From: Bacteroidota bacterium
Lineage (GTDB): Bacteria > Bacteroidota > Bacteroidia > JAFLBG01
Reading direction: 5' to 3'
DNA: 64,000 bases
Assembly (NCBI GenBank): GCA_017303975.1
Contig: JAFLBG010000013.1
Location: forward strand, 1-64,000
Within the stretch, counting starts at the first letter, position 1. Every line of letters begins with the position of its first letter. The notes beneath the pieces were generated by a model. The model was not told the DNA's origin and ran no database searches. It saw nothing but the letters and a program-made list of their open reading frames with translations. The translations under genes were made by a program, and so were the position numbers. Below are positions 43,160 to 51,668 of this stretch, piece by piece.

Positions 43160-43195
43160 TTAAACTGAAAATTAATCAAAATAAAAAAACACACT

Positions 43196-43567
43196 ATGAA
43201 ACCAAGCAAAAAATTATCACTTAAAGAAATTGAAGTAAAAAGCTTCATAACCAATTTAGAAACAAAAGAAAGTACAACTATCAATGGTGCAAAAGGAGAA
43301 ATTGCACTTGCAAGTGCAGTAGTAAGTGCTACAACAGCCGCCCCTACAGGTCAAACAACAGTTGCTGTTGGCATAACTTGTGCAATAAAAACATATTTAG
43401 ACGAAAATGAGACATTCACTATTGGCGATAATGCGTCAAAAAATGTATGTGGCGACTCCAACAATATTTATTGCAATGGAATTCAAACAAAAGATATAGC
43501 AGGGTGCTTGGCATTAAGCATGCTAGGAGGCCAATTAGCATGTGTAAGTGCTAATGTATGTTACTAA
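43196..43567 (+). CDS. Cysteine-rich RiPP-like precursor peptide with lanthipeptide-type leader
   Basis: 123 residues. The N-terminus MKPSKKLSLKEIEVKSFITN followed by LETKESTTINGAKG matches the pattern of Bacteroidota class I lanthipeptide (pinensin-type) leaders: a Leu-rich start, an I-x-V-K-S-F-I/V-T motif and a Gly-containing junction. The remainder (about 35-123) is Ala/Ser/Thr/Gly-rich with six Cys (62, 85, 93, 104, 116, 122) and many Thr/Ser that could be dehydrated. This core is much longer than the roughly 22 residues of pinensin. No LanB, LanC, protease or ABC exporter gene is in the window, so the precursor is an orphan or is modified in trans. It could also be an ordinary secreted peptide. 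A perfect 16-bp hairpin follows. Confidence 0.55.
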   Translation: MKPSKKLSLKEIEVKSFITNLETKESTTINGAKGEIALASAVVSATTAAPTGQTTVAVGITCAIKTYLDENETFTIGDNASKNVCGDSNNIYCNGIQTKDIAGCLALSMLGGQLACVSANVCY

Positions 43568-43572
43568 TTTCA

Positions 43573-43609
43573 TGTTTCAGACAATGTTTATATAACATTG
43601 TCTGAAACA
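43573..43609. terminator. Perfect 16-bp hairpin between convergent genes
   Basis: tgtttcagacaatgtt and aacattgtctgaaaca pair perfectly around a TATAT loop, between the precursor-peptide stop and the convergent lolA stop. There is no strong T-run, so it may act as a two-way terminator or 3'-end stabiliser. Confidence 0.65.
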
Positions 43610-43637
43610 CAACGTAAATTACTAGACAAGAATTTTA

Positions 43638-44300
43638 CTACTCTCTCAAATCAACTACTTCAACTCCAGGATAAGCCTTTTTATCAAACGTAAAAACGGC
43701 ATCTGCAATTTCTTCATTGGTTTTGAAGTTTTTAATTGTATAGATATAAGTGCTTCCATCCTTCATCAACATCTTAGCAATTAAAATTTGTTTCTTCACT
43801 TTATCTATATACAATTTTGCAGTATGAAATTTCTTTTTATCAGGATTAAGCGGATATAGATTTATTATTTGAGTTGTTTTCCCATTTTTAACTTCTTCCT
43901 TTTCAAACTTAGATTTAAAACCAGTCTCGAATATGGTAAACATGGCAGATGGTGTAAATGCATCCGGAGATTTTTCATCAATAGTATTTATCTGAACTTC
44001 TTTAGCATCTTTTAAATATGTCCAAATGGTTTTACCATCACTAATAATCTCTTGACCTTTTAAATCCAGCTTATACTTAACTCCCTTTAATTGCATAAAG
44101 CCCGATTGGCTTTCCTTTACTTTCTTATCTTTCCCTTCAATCGTTAAATTAAAATCTGCCTTAATGGTAGTATATGTTTTGGTCTTAGCGCTTAGTTCGT
44201 CTAAAATAGCTTTCGCTTTTTTATCTACTGCTTCATTATTTTGAGCAACAATGCTTGTAAACGCACTTATTAAAACAACAATAAAAATTCTATTTATCAT
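43638..44300 (-). CDS. lolA: LolA-like outer-membrane lipoprotein carrier
   Basis: 220 residues with a signal peptide (ending FTSIVAQ). The domain has the LolA pattern: an N-terminal helix (DKKAKAILDELSAKTKTY), TIKADFNLTIEGKDKKVKE, and the strands FMQLKGVKYKLDLKGQEIISDGKTIWTYL, then VQINTID. LolA carries lipoproteins across the periplasm from LolCDE to the outer membrane. Its start overlaps the ftsK stop by four bases (ATGA), so the pair is translationally coupled, as in many Bacteroidota where lolA follows ftsK. Full length. Confidence 0.88.
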   Translation of the reverse strand: MINRIFIVVLISAFTSIVAQNNEAVDKKAKAILDELSAKTKTYTTIKADFNLTIEGKDKKVKESQSGFMQLKGVKYKLDLKGQEIISDGKTIWTYLKDAKEVQINTIDEKSPDAFTPSAMFTIFETGFKSKFEKEEVKNGKTTQIINLYPLNPDKKKFHTAKLYIDKVKKQILIAKMLMKDGSTYIYTIKNFKTNEEIADAVFTFDKKAYPGVEVVDLRE

Positions 44301-46861
44301 ATAATTTGGTCTTTGTTACTAGTACCCTTCAAAAACTGTTCCAAAGTTAATACATCTTTTATTAAAACTTCGCGAGCCTTTGAACCTTCGAATGGGCCTA
44401 TGATTCCGGCTGCCTCCAACTGATCTACAATTCTACCAGCCCTGTTATACCCCAATTTCAACCTGCGTTGAAGCAAAGATGCCGATCCTTGTTGGTGTTG
44501 AACGATTATATGTGCGGCTTCATCAAATAAAGAATCTCTCTCCGATGGATCAATGTCTTCCTTACCCCCAGTTTCGTCTTCCCCTACATATTCAGGCAAT
44601 TTAAATGCTTCAGGATAACTACGTTGCGAACCAATAAAATCTGTTATTTTTTCCACCTCTGTCGTATCCACAAAAGCACACTGAATACGAGTTAAATCAT
44701 TTCCTGTAGAAAGTAGCATATCTCCCCTACCAATCAACTGATCTGCTCCTCCCGCATCTAAAATAGTTCTGGAGTCAATCTTGGAAGTAACTCTAAATGC
44801 TATACGAGCAGGAAAATTAGCCTTAATTGTTCCGGTAATGATATTTACAGACGGACGCTGCGTAGCAATAATTAAATGGATTCCAATAGCTCTTGCCAAT
44901 TGAGCTAAACGAGCAATGGGTGTTTCCACTTCTTTCCCTGCTGTCATTATTAAATCAGCAAACTCATCAACTACCAAAATAATATATGGTAAGTAACGAT
45001 GTCCTTTATTGGGATTTAACTTACGCGAAATAAATTTTGCATTGTACTCCTTAAGATTTCGCACCTGAGCATCTTTCAATAAATCATATCGCTGATCCAT
45101 CTCAATACACAAGGAATTCAACGTATTGATTACTTTTTTTGTATCGGTAATAATTGCCTCTTCGGAATCGGGTAGTTTTGCTAAAAAGTGTCGTTCAATT
45201 TTATTAAACAAGGTAAGTTCCACTTTTTTAGGATCTACCAACACAAATTTTATTTGCGATGGATGTTTTTTATACAACAACGAAACTAAAATAGCATTCA
45301 ACCCAACAGATTTACCTTGACCTGTAGCACCCGCCATAAGCAAATGCGGCATTTTGGCTAAATCGGCTATAAATGTTTCGTTTGAAATTGTTTTACCCAA
45401 TGCAATAGGCAAATCCATGCCTGTATTCTGAAATTTTTCGGAAGAAATAATATTCTTCATCGGAACAGTTTCCGGATTCAAATTCGGAACCTCTATTCCA
45501 ATGGTTCCTTTTCCGGGTATTGGCGCAATAATCCGAATTCCCAATGCCGAAAGACTAAGTGCGATGTCGTCTTCTAAATTTTTTATTTTAGAAATACGCA
45601 CTCCGGCTGCAGGAATAATTTCGTACAATGTAACGGTTGGACCTATAGTAGCTTTAATTTTTTCTATTTGAATTCCATAATTTCCAAGCGTTTCAACAAT
45701 TCTATTTTTGTTGGAAGTAAGTTCTTCGGTATTTACGGTAACTTCTTTTCCTTGCGAATGATCCTCCAATAAATCGATAGTGGGGAATTGATAACTTGAC
45801 AAATCTAACGTAGGGTCGTAATCTCCAAATGGCTGTTCCTCAGAAGCTGTTGTTGAGTCTGACGATTGCTCTTCGGCTATTTTCTCAACTGTAAATTCCA
45901 CACCATTTTCTATAGTTTCAATAATCGGCTCCGCAGTATTCACGGCATCTAAATCAATCGTATTGGAGCTTTCTTCACTTACATCAGGCGTTTTTTTTTG
46001 ACTCTCGTCCTCAACTGAAAAATCAACTACAGAAGGAACATCTTCTTTTAATATATTTTTCTGCGTTTCTTTTATTTCAAAAACTGGCTCTTGTACAACT
46101 GCACTAGTCGGTTGGCTAGGAATATCAGCTTTAACATCCTCTACCTGTTTAGGCCACAGCGGAATATTAAAGGTTAGTACTAAATAACCTAACAACGAAA
46201 AAAACAAGAGAATACCAGTTCCAAAATTTCCAATAAGTAAGTTAAGCCAGTTGCTTACCACATATCCAAAACCACCGCCTAAATAAAAATAACTATCGCC
46301 TAAAAAATACCCCAAAACAATAGATGACCACAGCAGAGCAAAAATACTATAACCTGTAACTTTAGCTAAATTAAATGGCTTGGCATTAAAAGCTAAATGG
46401 AGCGCATATAAAAACGAAAGAAACGATAGTATAAAAGACGAAACACCCATCCATCTGTGAATAAGAGAATGGGAAAGCAAAGCGCCTAATTTCCCCAACC
46501 AATTATCAACCTTAACATCCGACATTAACAGATTTCCCCAACCACGCCAAACTTTATCTTGATCGGTTTGCCATGTAAACAAGTAGGAAACAAAAGCAAT
46601 AAAAAAATAAACAGAAAATAGTAATAACAACAATCCGGTTATTTTTCTAAATTTTTCGTTTTGCACAAACGAAAAATAGACATCAAGTTTCTCTTTTAGC
46701 GATATGTCCTTTTTCTTTTTAGGCTTTACCGTTTTATCTTTTGTTTGCTCCAAAAGCTTATCTGCCTCTGGCTTAGAAAGGTTAACATCATCAAAAGAAT
46801 CGTCAATATCTTCTTTTTCTTTTAAGGTATTTCTAGGTAAATTTTTTTTACGTTCGCTCAT
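44297..46861 (-). CDS. ftsK: DNA translocase FtsK
   Basis: About 854 residues from the chosen start. FtsK pumps chromosomal DNA toward the division septum and couples segregation to cell division. The N-terminal domain has four membrane helices (about 65-215, e.g. ITGLLLLLFSVYFFIAFVSY and GILLFFSLLGYLVLTF), followed by an acidic linker. The motor has the alpha-domain segment NYGIQIEKIKATIGPTVTLY and the RecA-like ATPase with Walker A GATGQGKSVG (about 500) and Walker B ILVVDEFADLIM. A C-terminal gamma winged helix reads RRLKLGYNRAGRIVDQLE. The start is set at 46861 (MSERKKN) because the -7 element TACTTTTG at 46880-46887 lies inside a 17-residue upstream extension. Confidence 0.95.
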   Translation of the reverse strand: MSERKKNLPRNTLKEKEDIDDSFDDVNLSKPEADKLLEQTKDKTVKPKKKKDISLKEKLDVYFSFVQNEKFRKITGLLLLLFSVYFFIAFVSYLFTWQTDQDKVWRGWGNLLMSDVKVDNWLGKLGALLSHSLIHRWMGVSSFILSFLSFLYALHLAFNAKPFNLAKVTGYSIFALLWSSIVLGYFLGDSYFYLGGGFGYVVSNWLNLLIGNFGTGILLFFSLLGYLVLTFNIPLWPKQVEDVKADIPSQPTSAVVQEPVFEIKETQKNILKEDVPSVVDFSVEDESQKKTPDVSEESSNTIDLDAVNTAEPIIETIENGVEFTVEKIAEEQSSDSTTASEEQPFGDYDPTLDLSSYQFPTIDLLEDHSQGKEVTVNTEELTSNKNRIVETLGNYGIQIEKIKATIGPTVTLYEIIPAAGVRISKIKNLEDDIALSLSALGIRIIAPIPGKGTIGIEVPNLNPETVPMKNIISSEKFQNTGMDLPIALGKTISNETFIADLAKMPHLLMAGATGQGKSVGLNAILVSLLYKKHPSQIKFVLVDPKKVELTLFNKIERHFLAKLPDSEEAIITDTKKVINTLNSLCIEMDQRYDLLKDAQVRNLKEYNAKFISRKLNPNKGHRYLPYIILVVDEFADLIMTAGKEVETPIARLAQLARAIGIHLIIATQRPSVNIITGTIKANFPARIAFRVTSKIDSRTILDAGGADQLIGRGDMLLSTGNDLTRIQCAFVDTTEVEKITDFIGSQRSYPEAFKLPEYVGEDETGGKEDIDPSERDSLFDEAAHIIVQHQQGSASLLQRRLKLGYNRAGRIVDQLEAAGIIGPFEGSKAREVLIKDVLTLEQFLKGTSNKDQII

Positions 46862-46879
46862 AGCTTGATGTAACCTACT

Positions 46880-46887
46880 CAAAAGTA
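46880..46887 (-). promoter_or_regulatory. -7 promoter element of ftsK-lolA
   Basis: The minus strand reads TACTTTTG, exact TAnnTTTG, 18 bases upstream of the ATG at 46861. It lies within the open-frame extension to 46912, which is therefore probably not translated. No clear -33 TTG at the usual spacing. Confidence 0.4.
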
Positions 46888-46953
46888 TCAATAGTCTGCA
46901 AATACAGACCATTTAGCTGCAAAACTTATGCACCAATCACTGTGGAAAAGTCC

Positions 46954-47001
46954 ATAAAAGACGAATCCCAAAGACTTTACTCTTTGGGATTCGTCTTTTA
47001 T
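46954..47001 (-). terminator. 20-bp hairpin terminator between the lipoprotein gene and ftsK
   Basis: A perfect 20-bp inverted repeat (ataaaagacgaatcccaaag and its complement) encloses an 8-base loop. It lies just after the minus-strand lipoprotein stop (47020) and upstream of the ftsK promoter. The minus-strand 3' side ends in CTTTTAT. Confidence 0.85.
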
Positions 47002-47019
47002 ACTAAACTATGGAATTGA

Positions 47020-47829
47020 TTAATCCATATCAAACTCGAATGAATTGCCATTTATTGTAAGTGATGCTTTACTATCACAACCTCCGCCACCAACGCTATA
47101 ATCAATTGTTCGTGTAGACTTTCCGTCAGGTTTTAAATCCAACACTCCGGATGTAAACCATTTGCAATCTACCGGCTTTATCAAAGAAGAAATAATATTT
47201 GCTGTATATGCTACACCTTTTCTATTTACACCATCTGCATCCCCATCTATCTGAATAGTTGCTACAGAATCCGTTCCGGCTGCATAGTTAACAGTAGTTG
47301 TTCTATCACAATTCCAAGACATGTTCCAACTATTGTTAGAGCATTTTCCATTTTGCAACACTGTTCTAAATTTATTTAGGGCCGGTTTATACACTGTCAT
47401 AGTTCCTTCAAACTTTATACCATTTACATAATAATCTACTAAGGTAATTGTAGCCAATGGATTAGTTGGATGTGGTACACCCCATCTTCTATTCAAAGAA
47501 ATCACAATTCTACCTTTTCTTACTTTTTGGTCATTGCCAACACAGCCGGAAGCAGTATCATATAATATTGTCATCACTCGTGGCCATGCTAACAAAGTAG
47601 TATCTCCAATAGTAACAGTAGCACAACCTCCGGTTTCTGTTTTTTTTGCCCCTGGCTGCTTAACAGCATTATCATTTGCAGAAGGTACTATCTTAGCAAA
47701 CTCAGCTTCACAAATCGCATTATCTACCGATGATTGTGTTTCGGTATCTAATTCAGGCTTTTTGCAACTAGCAATAGTCAATACAACACCTAATAGTGTT
47801 GTTAATGATGCAACAAATACTTTTTTCAT
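47020..47829 (-). CDS. Predicted lipoprotein of unknown function
   Basis: 269 residues with a lipoprotein signal peptide (MKKVFVASLTTLLGVVLTIASCKKPE; lipidated Cys in IASC). The mature part is beta-rich, with VRKGRIVISLNRRWG, YYVNGIKFEGTMTVYKPAL and WNMSWNCDRTTTVNYA, and a C-terminal end SVGGGGCDSKASLTINGNSFEFDM. This looks like a periplasmic or outer-membrane beta-sandwich, but I recognise no named family with confidence. It is single, leftward and terminated by its own strong hairpin. Confidence 0.78.
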   Translation of the reverse strand: MKKVFVASLTTLLGVVLTIASCKKPELDTETQSSVDNAICEAEFAKIVPSANDNAVKQPGAKKTETGGCATVTIGDTTLLAWPRVMTILYDTASGCVGNDQKVRKGRIVISLNRRWGVPHPTNPLATITLVDYYVNGIKFEGTMTVYKPALNKFRTVLQNGKCSNNSWNMSWNCDRTTTVNYAAGTDSVATIQIDGDADGVNRKGVAYTANIISSLIKPVDCKWFTSGVLDLKPDGKSTRTIDYSVGGGGCDSKASLTINGNSFEFDMD

Positions 47830-47970
47830 TGTTATTTTGGGAATGATTTGAGGTTAATTTACCAAAAAAAAGAATAGAAGGCAAATATTAGTTGAGAGGA
47901 TTAGCGTCTTATTGCATAGAGCTTATTTAAACCTTATACCTATAAATAGCAATCGCACATATTTCGAATT

Positions 47971-48045
47971 TGCTCAATATGACTATGCGCGTGAAATGGT
48001 CATTCTGAGAGAGGGCGAAGAATTGGTGTTGAGTCATATTAAAAT
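47971..48045. repeat. Degenerate palindromic intergenic element
   Basis: In the 257-base gap before the sensor gene, aatatgact (47976-47984) and agtcatatt (48032-48040) form an inverted repeat. They flank a more GC-rich segment that includes cattctgagagagggcgaag. That core looks like a decayed copy of the small dispersed repeats (attctgagcgaag type) seen in Bacteroidota genomes. Only one copy is in this window, so this is a guess. Confidence 0.3.
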
Positions 48046-48086
48046 TTAAACAGCTTCTTCTAATTCAAAAAAAACACTTAAATGGA

Positions 48087-51000
48087 CTATGTTCTAATTC
48101 CAATAACTAATACATCGTCAACCTGTTCGTTTATTCCTTTCCAATTAGAAAACTCCTTATCCAACAATGTTAATTGTTCGTCCATTGTGTTTTGATGAAT
48201 AGATTGCAGCATCGCTACCAATTTTTTTTGCATAAATTTCTTCCCTAAGTCGCCTCCAAACTGGTCGGCATATCCATCGGAGAACAAATAATAACAATCG
48301 CCTTTTTTGTAAGTAAAGGTTTGCAATGTGAACTCTCTCTCGGTTTGCATTTGAGCTCCGCCTATCGGGTATTTATTGCCGGTAATTTTCTCAAGCTTCC
48401 CATCAACAATTCTAACCAATGGTCGATTAGCACCGGCAAACTGCATTTCTTTTTTTGCCTCATCCAATATACAAATTGCGGCATCCATGCCATCGTGCCT
48501 ATCGCTTTCAGCAGCTTGTTTCAACGATTTTTGAACTCCTTTGTGCAATTTGTTTAATATTTCATGTGCATGGGTAGTACCTTCCTCTATAACAATTTGA
48601 TTGAGTAAATTATACCCAATCATACTCATAAATGCGCCCGGCACACCATGTCCGGTGCAATCAACAACTGCAACAATCTTTTTTCCATTTTTCTCTGCAA
48701 ACCAATAAAAATCTCCACTTACAATATCTTTGGGTTTGTATAAAATAAAAGATTCGTTAAAATATCCTGATATTTCCCCTCTATCAGGAAGTATGGCTTC
48801 TTGAATTTTTTTTGCATACTGAATACTGGATGTTATATCTCTATTTTTTTGAGCCAACTGTCTTGTCCTATCTGCCACACGTTCCTCTAAAATTCTTTTT
48901 TCCCTTCTAATTTTAAATGTGCGCCCTTGCGTGTATCCCACAAATAACAATGCAATTGTTAAAGAAAAAAATGCATAGGCCAATTTAGTTTTATACCAAG
49001 GAGGTGTAATGCTAATACGAATTTCTAGGGGGTGTATCGCCTCTACCCCATTATTGTTTATCGCTCTTACTTTAAACACATAATCCCCGGGAGGTAATTG
49101 AGGATAACTAATTAATGTATTAAACGAATAGGGCGACCATTCTTTTTCATGCCCTTCAAGTATTACAGAGTACCTTAACCCTTGCGGTTTAACATAGTCA
49201 ATAGCCTTAATAGTAAATATCAAATGGTTTTGTGTGTGTGAAAGTTTTATGTCTTTTTTGAAGAGAAATGCAGAATCGATATTAAAATCTCGATAGTTTA
49301 CTTTAAAATCGGCAAGAAATATTGTAGGTGGCGTAGTGTTTGTTTTTATGTCCTTTGGGTAAAAAGAGGTAAACCCTTTGGAGCCTCCAAAAAACAGCTC
49401 CCCATCCTCTGCTTTATAATACGCACCCTGATTAAATTCATTCGATTGCAAACCATCTTCTTTTGTAAAACAAGTAAATGCAGACCCATTAGTATTTTGT
49501 ATAGAAGGATTAAATTTGCAAATACCATTATTAGTACTCAACCATAAATTTCCAAATTCATCTTCCAAAATTCCATATACAATATCGTTGGGGAGACCAT
49601 CTTTTTGGTAATATTGAGTTATCGTATTGGTTTTGACATCTACTTTATTAAGCCCTAAATCAGTTCCTAACCAAATAGCACCTCTTTTATCTTCATGTAT
49701 TGTTAAAATATAATTTGAGCTAATCTTATTTGAAGTAGTTGTAATATATCTAAACTTGTTTGTTTGGGGGTTATAAATCGAAACTCCTTTATCAGTACCT
49801 ATCCAAATATTATTGCTTTTATCTTTGATGAAACAATTGACAAAATTGCTAGTTAATCCATTAGTTGCATTTAAAGATGAAAATGTATTGGTATTAAAAT
49901 CATGTATATATAACCCTTGTGTAATTGTAGATAAAAATAGTTTATCCGCAAATATCTTTTTGATTTCTGTAATTGTAACATCCTTAAGCCTGTAATACTT
50001 AATATCATCTCTTATCAATTTATCTTTATTCAAAAACTTAACTCCTCCAGAATATGTCCCGACAATAATACCATCTCCTTCATTATAAAATGAGAGTATA
50101 AAATTGCTTTGTGGGGTTTGTTTAATAATTCTACCTCTACTATCAATTATAGATAAATTAGATGCTCCACTCACAAGAATATTATTTTCGTTTTGTTTTA
50201 GGATTGAATATATCGGTTCACTGAATAAATTTGTATTGAAATAGGATTTTCTATCCAAATGATATACAACCCCTAAACTGGAAGTTCCTAACCAAATATT
50301 ACTTTCTTCATCAATAAAACTAGAGTAGATACCAGTTCTAAGAACGGAATAATCAACTAAATCTATTTTTTCAATTTTAAAATCTGTAAAATGTAACTTA
50401 TAGAAATCGCCTGATCTAGTAGAAGCAAAAATTGTTTTATTTTTATCCTGTTGAATACTGATAAATTCAGAACTTATTATTTCTGCTGATGTTTTTGTTG
50501 AGATCGAAGATATGATTGCTTCTTGCTTAGAATTAAAAAAAAGGAGTCCATTATCAGTAGAAATTAATAGTATCTCATTATCATAAAAACACAAGGCATT
50601 TAGGCCATACTCTTTTCCGTCCTTGTTTAGATTTAATGATATTTTTGTTACTCTATTATTAATATCTAGAGAAAACAAACCGGAATTCTTAGTCCCGACC
50701 CAAACTTTATGTTTAATAGCAATTGTTGTTATGTTGTTGCACCCTCCACAATTCTCCCCTAACTTCAACTGCTTTATCGTTTTTTCTTTTTTATTGATGA
50801 GCGAAATACCATTTTCGGTTCCCACCCAAATAATACCGGCTTTGTCTTGTGTTACACAGGAAATCTTGCTGTCTGTTAGATTGTTTTTGCCGGCTGTGTA
50901 TCTTACTATTTTATTCACAGCCAAATCAAATGCGTTTAAACCATCTGATGTACCTACCCACAATATGCCTTCAGAATCTTGAAACAAAGCACGAATATCA

Positions 51001-51245
51001 TTACTGGATAATGAATTGGAATCTATCGGATTGTGTTTGAAAATTTTTACTTCTTGTCCGTCAAATCGGTTGAGTCCATCTTGTGTACCAAACCACATAA
51101 ACCCTTGTGCATCTTTTATGATGGAAGTAACAGAGTTTTGAGATAATCCCTTATCGCTATTTAATACATCAAAGTTGTAATTCTCACACAAAAGAAAAAG
51201 AGGGAGAACTAATAATAGAATAGTGTTTACAACCGCCTTACGCAT
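48087..51245 (-). CDS. Two-component-type beta-propeller sensor with Y_Y_Y domain and SpoIIE phosphatase
   Basis: 1052 residues. A signal peptide (about 1-21) is followed by two seven-bladed propellers of reg_prop repeats (about 25-640). Repeats include GLSQNSVTSIIKDAQGFMWF, GTQDGLNRFDG and IWIGTDKGVSIYNPQTNKF. A Y_Y_Y domain (about 665-730, LPPGDYVFKVRAINNNG) leads to one membrane helix (about 737-757), a coiled coil, and a SpoIIE/PP2C domain (about 810-1050) with SGDFYWFAEKNGKK and VDCTGHGVPGAFMSMIG. This is the sensory layout of hybrid two-component systems of Bacteroidota, but with a phosphatase output instead of a histidine kinase. The ligand is probably an extracellular or periplasmic molecule. 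No response regulator or anti-sigma gene is adjacent. Confidence 0.9.
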   Translation of the reverse strand: MRKAVVNTILLLVLPLFLLCENYNFDVLNSDKGLSQNSVTSIIKDAQGFMWFGTQDGLNRFDGQEVKIFKHNPIDSNSLSSNDIRALFQDSEGILWVGTSDGLNAFDLAVNKIVRYTAGKNNLTDSKISCVTQDKAGIIWVGTENGISLINKKEKTIKQLKLGENCGGCNNITTIAIKHKVWVGTKNSGLFSLDINNRVTKISLNLNKDGKEYGLNALCFYDNEILLISTDNGLLFFNSKQEAIISSISTKTSAEIISSEFISIQQDKNKTIFASTRSGDFYKLHFTDFKIEKIDLVDYSVLRTGIYSSFIDEESNIWLGTSSLGVVYHLDRKSYFNTNLFSEPIYSILKQNENNILVSGASNLSIIDSRGRIIKQTPQSNFILSFYNEGDGIIVGTYSGGVKFLNKDKLIRDDIKYYRLKDVTITEIKKIFADKLFLSTITQGLYIHDFNTNTFSSLNATNGLTSNFVNCFIKDKSNNIWIGTDKGVSIYNPQTNKFRYITTTSNKISSNYILTIHEDKRGAIWLGTDLGLNKVDVKTNTITQYYQKDGLPNDIVYGILEDEFGNLWLSTNNGICKFNPSIQNTNGSAFTCFTKEDGLQSNEFNQGAYYKAEDGELFFGGSKGFTSFYPKDIKTNTTPPTIFLADFKVNYRDFNIDSAFLFKKDIKLSHTQNHLIFTIKAIDYVKPQGLRYSVILEGHEKEWSPYSFNTLISYPQLPPGDYVFKVRAINNNGVEAIHPLEIRISITPPWYKTKLAYAFFSLTIALLFVGYTQGRTFKIRREKRILEERVADRTRQLAQKNRDITSSIQYAKKIQEAILPDRGEISGYFNESFILYKPKDIVSGDFYWFAEKNGKKIVAVVDCTGHGVPGAFMSMIGYNLLNQIVIEEGTTHAHEILNKLHKGVQKSLKQAAESDRHDGMDAAICILDEAKKEMQFAGANRPLVRIVDGKLEKITGNKYPIGGAQMQTEREFTLQTFTYKKGDCYYLFSDGYADQFGGDLGKKFMQKKLVAMLQSIHQNTMDEQLTLLDKEFSNWKGINEQVDDVLVIGIRT

Positions 51246-51267
51246 GTTGCTAAAAATAGTAAAAAAA

Positions 51268-51636
51268 GAGCAAACCCATAAGCCGGGTTCTGTTTTATTC
51301 TATCATTTATCTGGGCTTTTTATCGCTAAAAAGCTCTAGCAGCCTACCCATTGCAACAAGGTTTAACCTACAAAGGCGAGTAGCCTCACATTTACAACCT
51401 ATTTGGCCTTTCAACTCATGAGGTTTACCCAAAAAGCATGTTCCCATACTTAGTTGTGAGCTCTTACCTCACATTTTCACCCTTACCCAGACGGCAAGCG
51501 TCTGGACGGTTATTTTCTGTGGCACTTTCTGTAGTTTAGTTATTTCTATCTAAACCCCTTCCCGTTAGGAAGCATGATACTCTATGTTGCCCGGACTTTC
51601 CTTTCCGCCTAAACGGAACGATAGATCGGTTTGCTC
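51268..51636 (-). ncRNA. rnpB: RNase P RNA
   Basis: The minus strand holds the bacterial RNase P core: GGAAAGTCCGGGCAACA near the 5' end, ACAGAAAGTGCCACAGAAAA in the middle, and ACAGAACCCGGCTTATGGG at the 3' end. The ends pair as stem P1 (GAGCAAACC with GGGTTTGCTC), which fixes the boundaries at 51636 and 51268 (369 nt). It cleaves tRNA 5' leaders as a ribozyme with the protein RnpA. A TACCTTTG promoter element lies exactly upstream. Confidence 0.95.
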
Positions 51637-51641
51637 AATAG

Positions 51642-51649
51642 CAAAGGTA
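51642..51649 (-). promoter_or_regulatory. -7 promoter element of rnpB
   Basis: The minus strand reads TACCTTTG, exact TAnnTTTG, ending six bases before the predicted RNase P RNA 5' end at 51636. Position and sequence fit the Bacteroidota promoter well. No -33 TTG at the consensus spacing was seen. Confidence 0.7.
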
Positions 51650-51668
51650 GTTGAAAGTTATTGTATTA

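Larger units (their letters stand above)
42731..43195 (+). other. 465-base gap with a repeat and a broken small gene
   Basis: The gap contains the second 20-bp repeat copy at 42760-42779 and a small gene interrupted at an A9 tract (42928-43159). The remainder is AT-rich with no supported feature. No exact TAnnTTTG element was found upstream of either peptide gene. Confidence 0.55.

Noticed and set aside
51268-51636. tmRNA as an alternative identity for the structured RNA
   Set aside because: The GGAAAGTCCGGGC and AACCCGGCTTA elements and the P1 pairing are those of RNase P RNA; no tRNA-like ends or tag frame are present.
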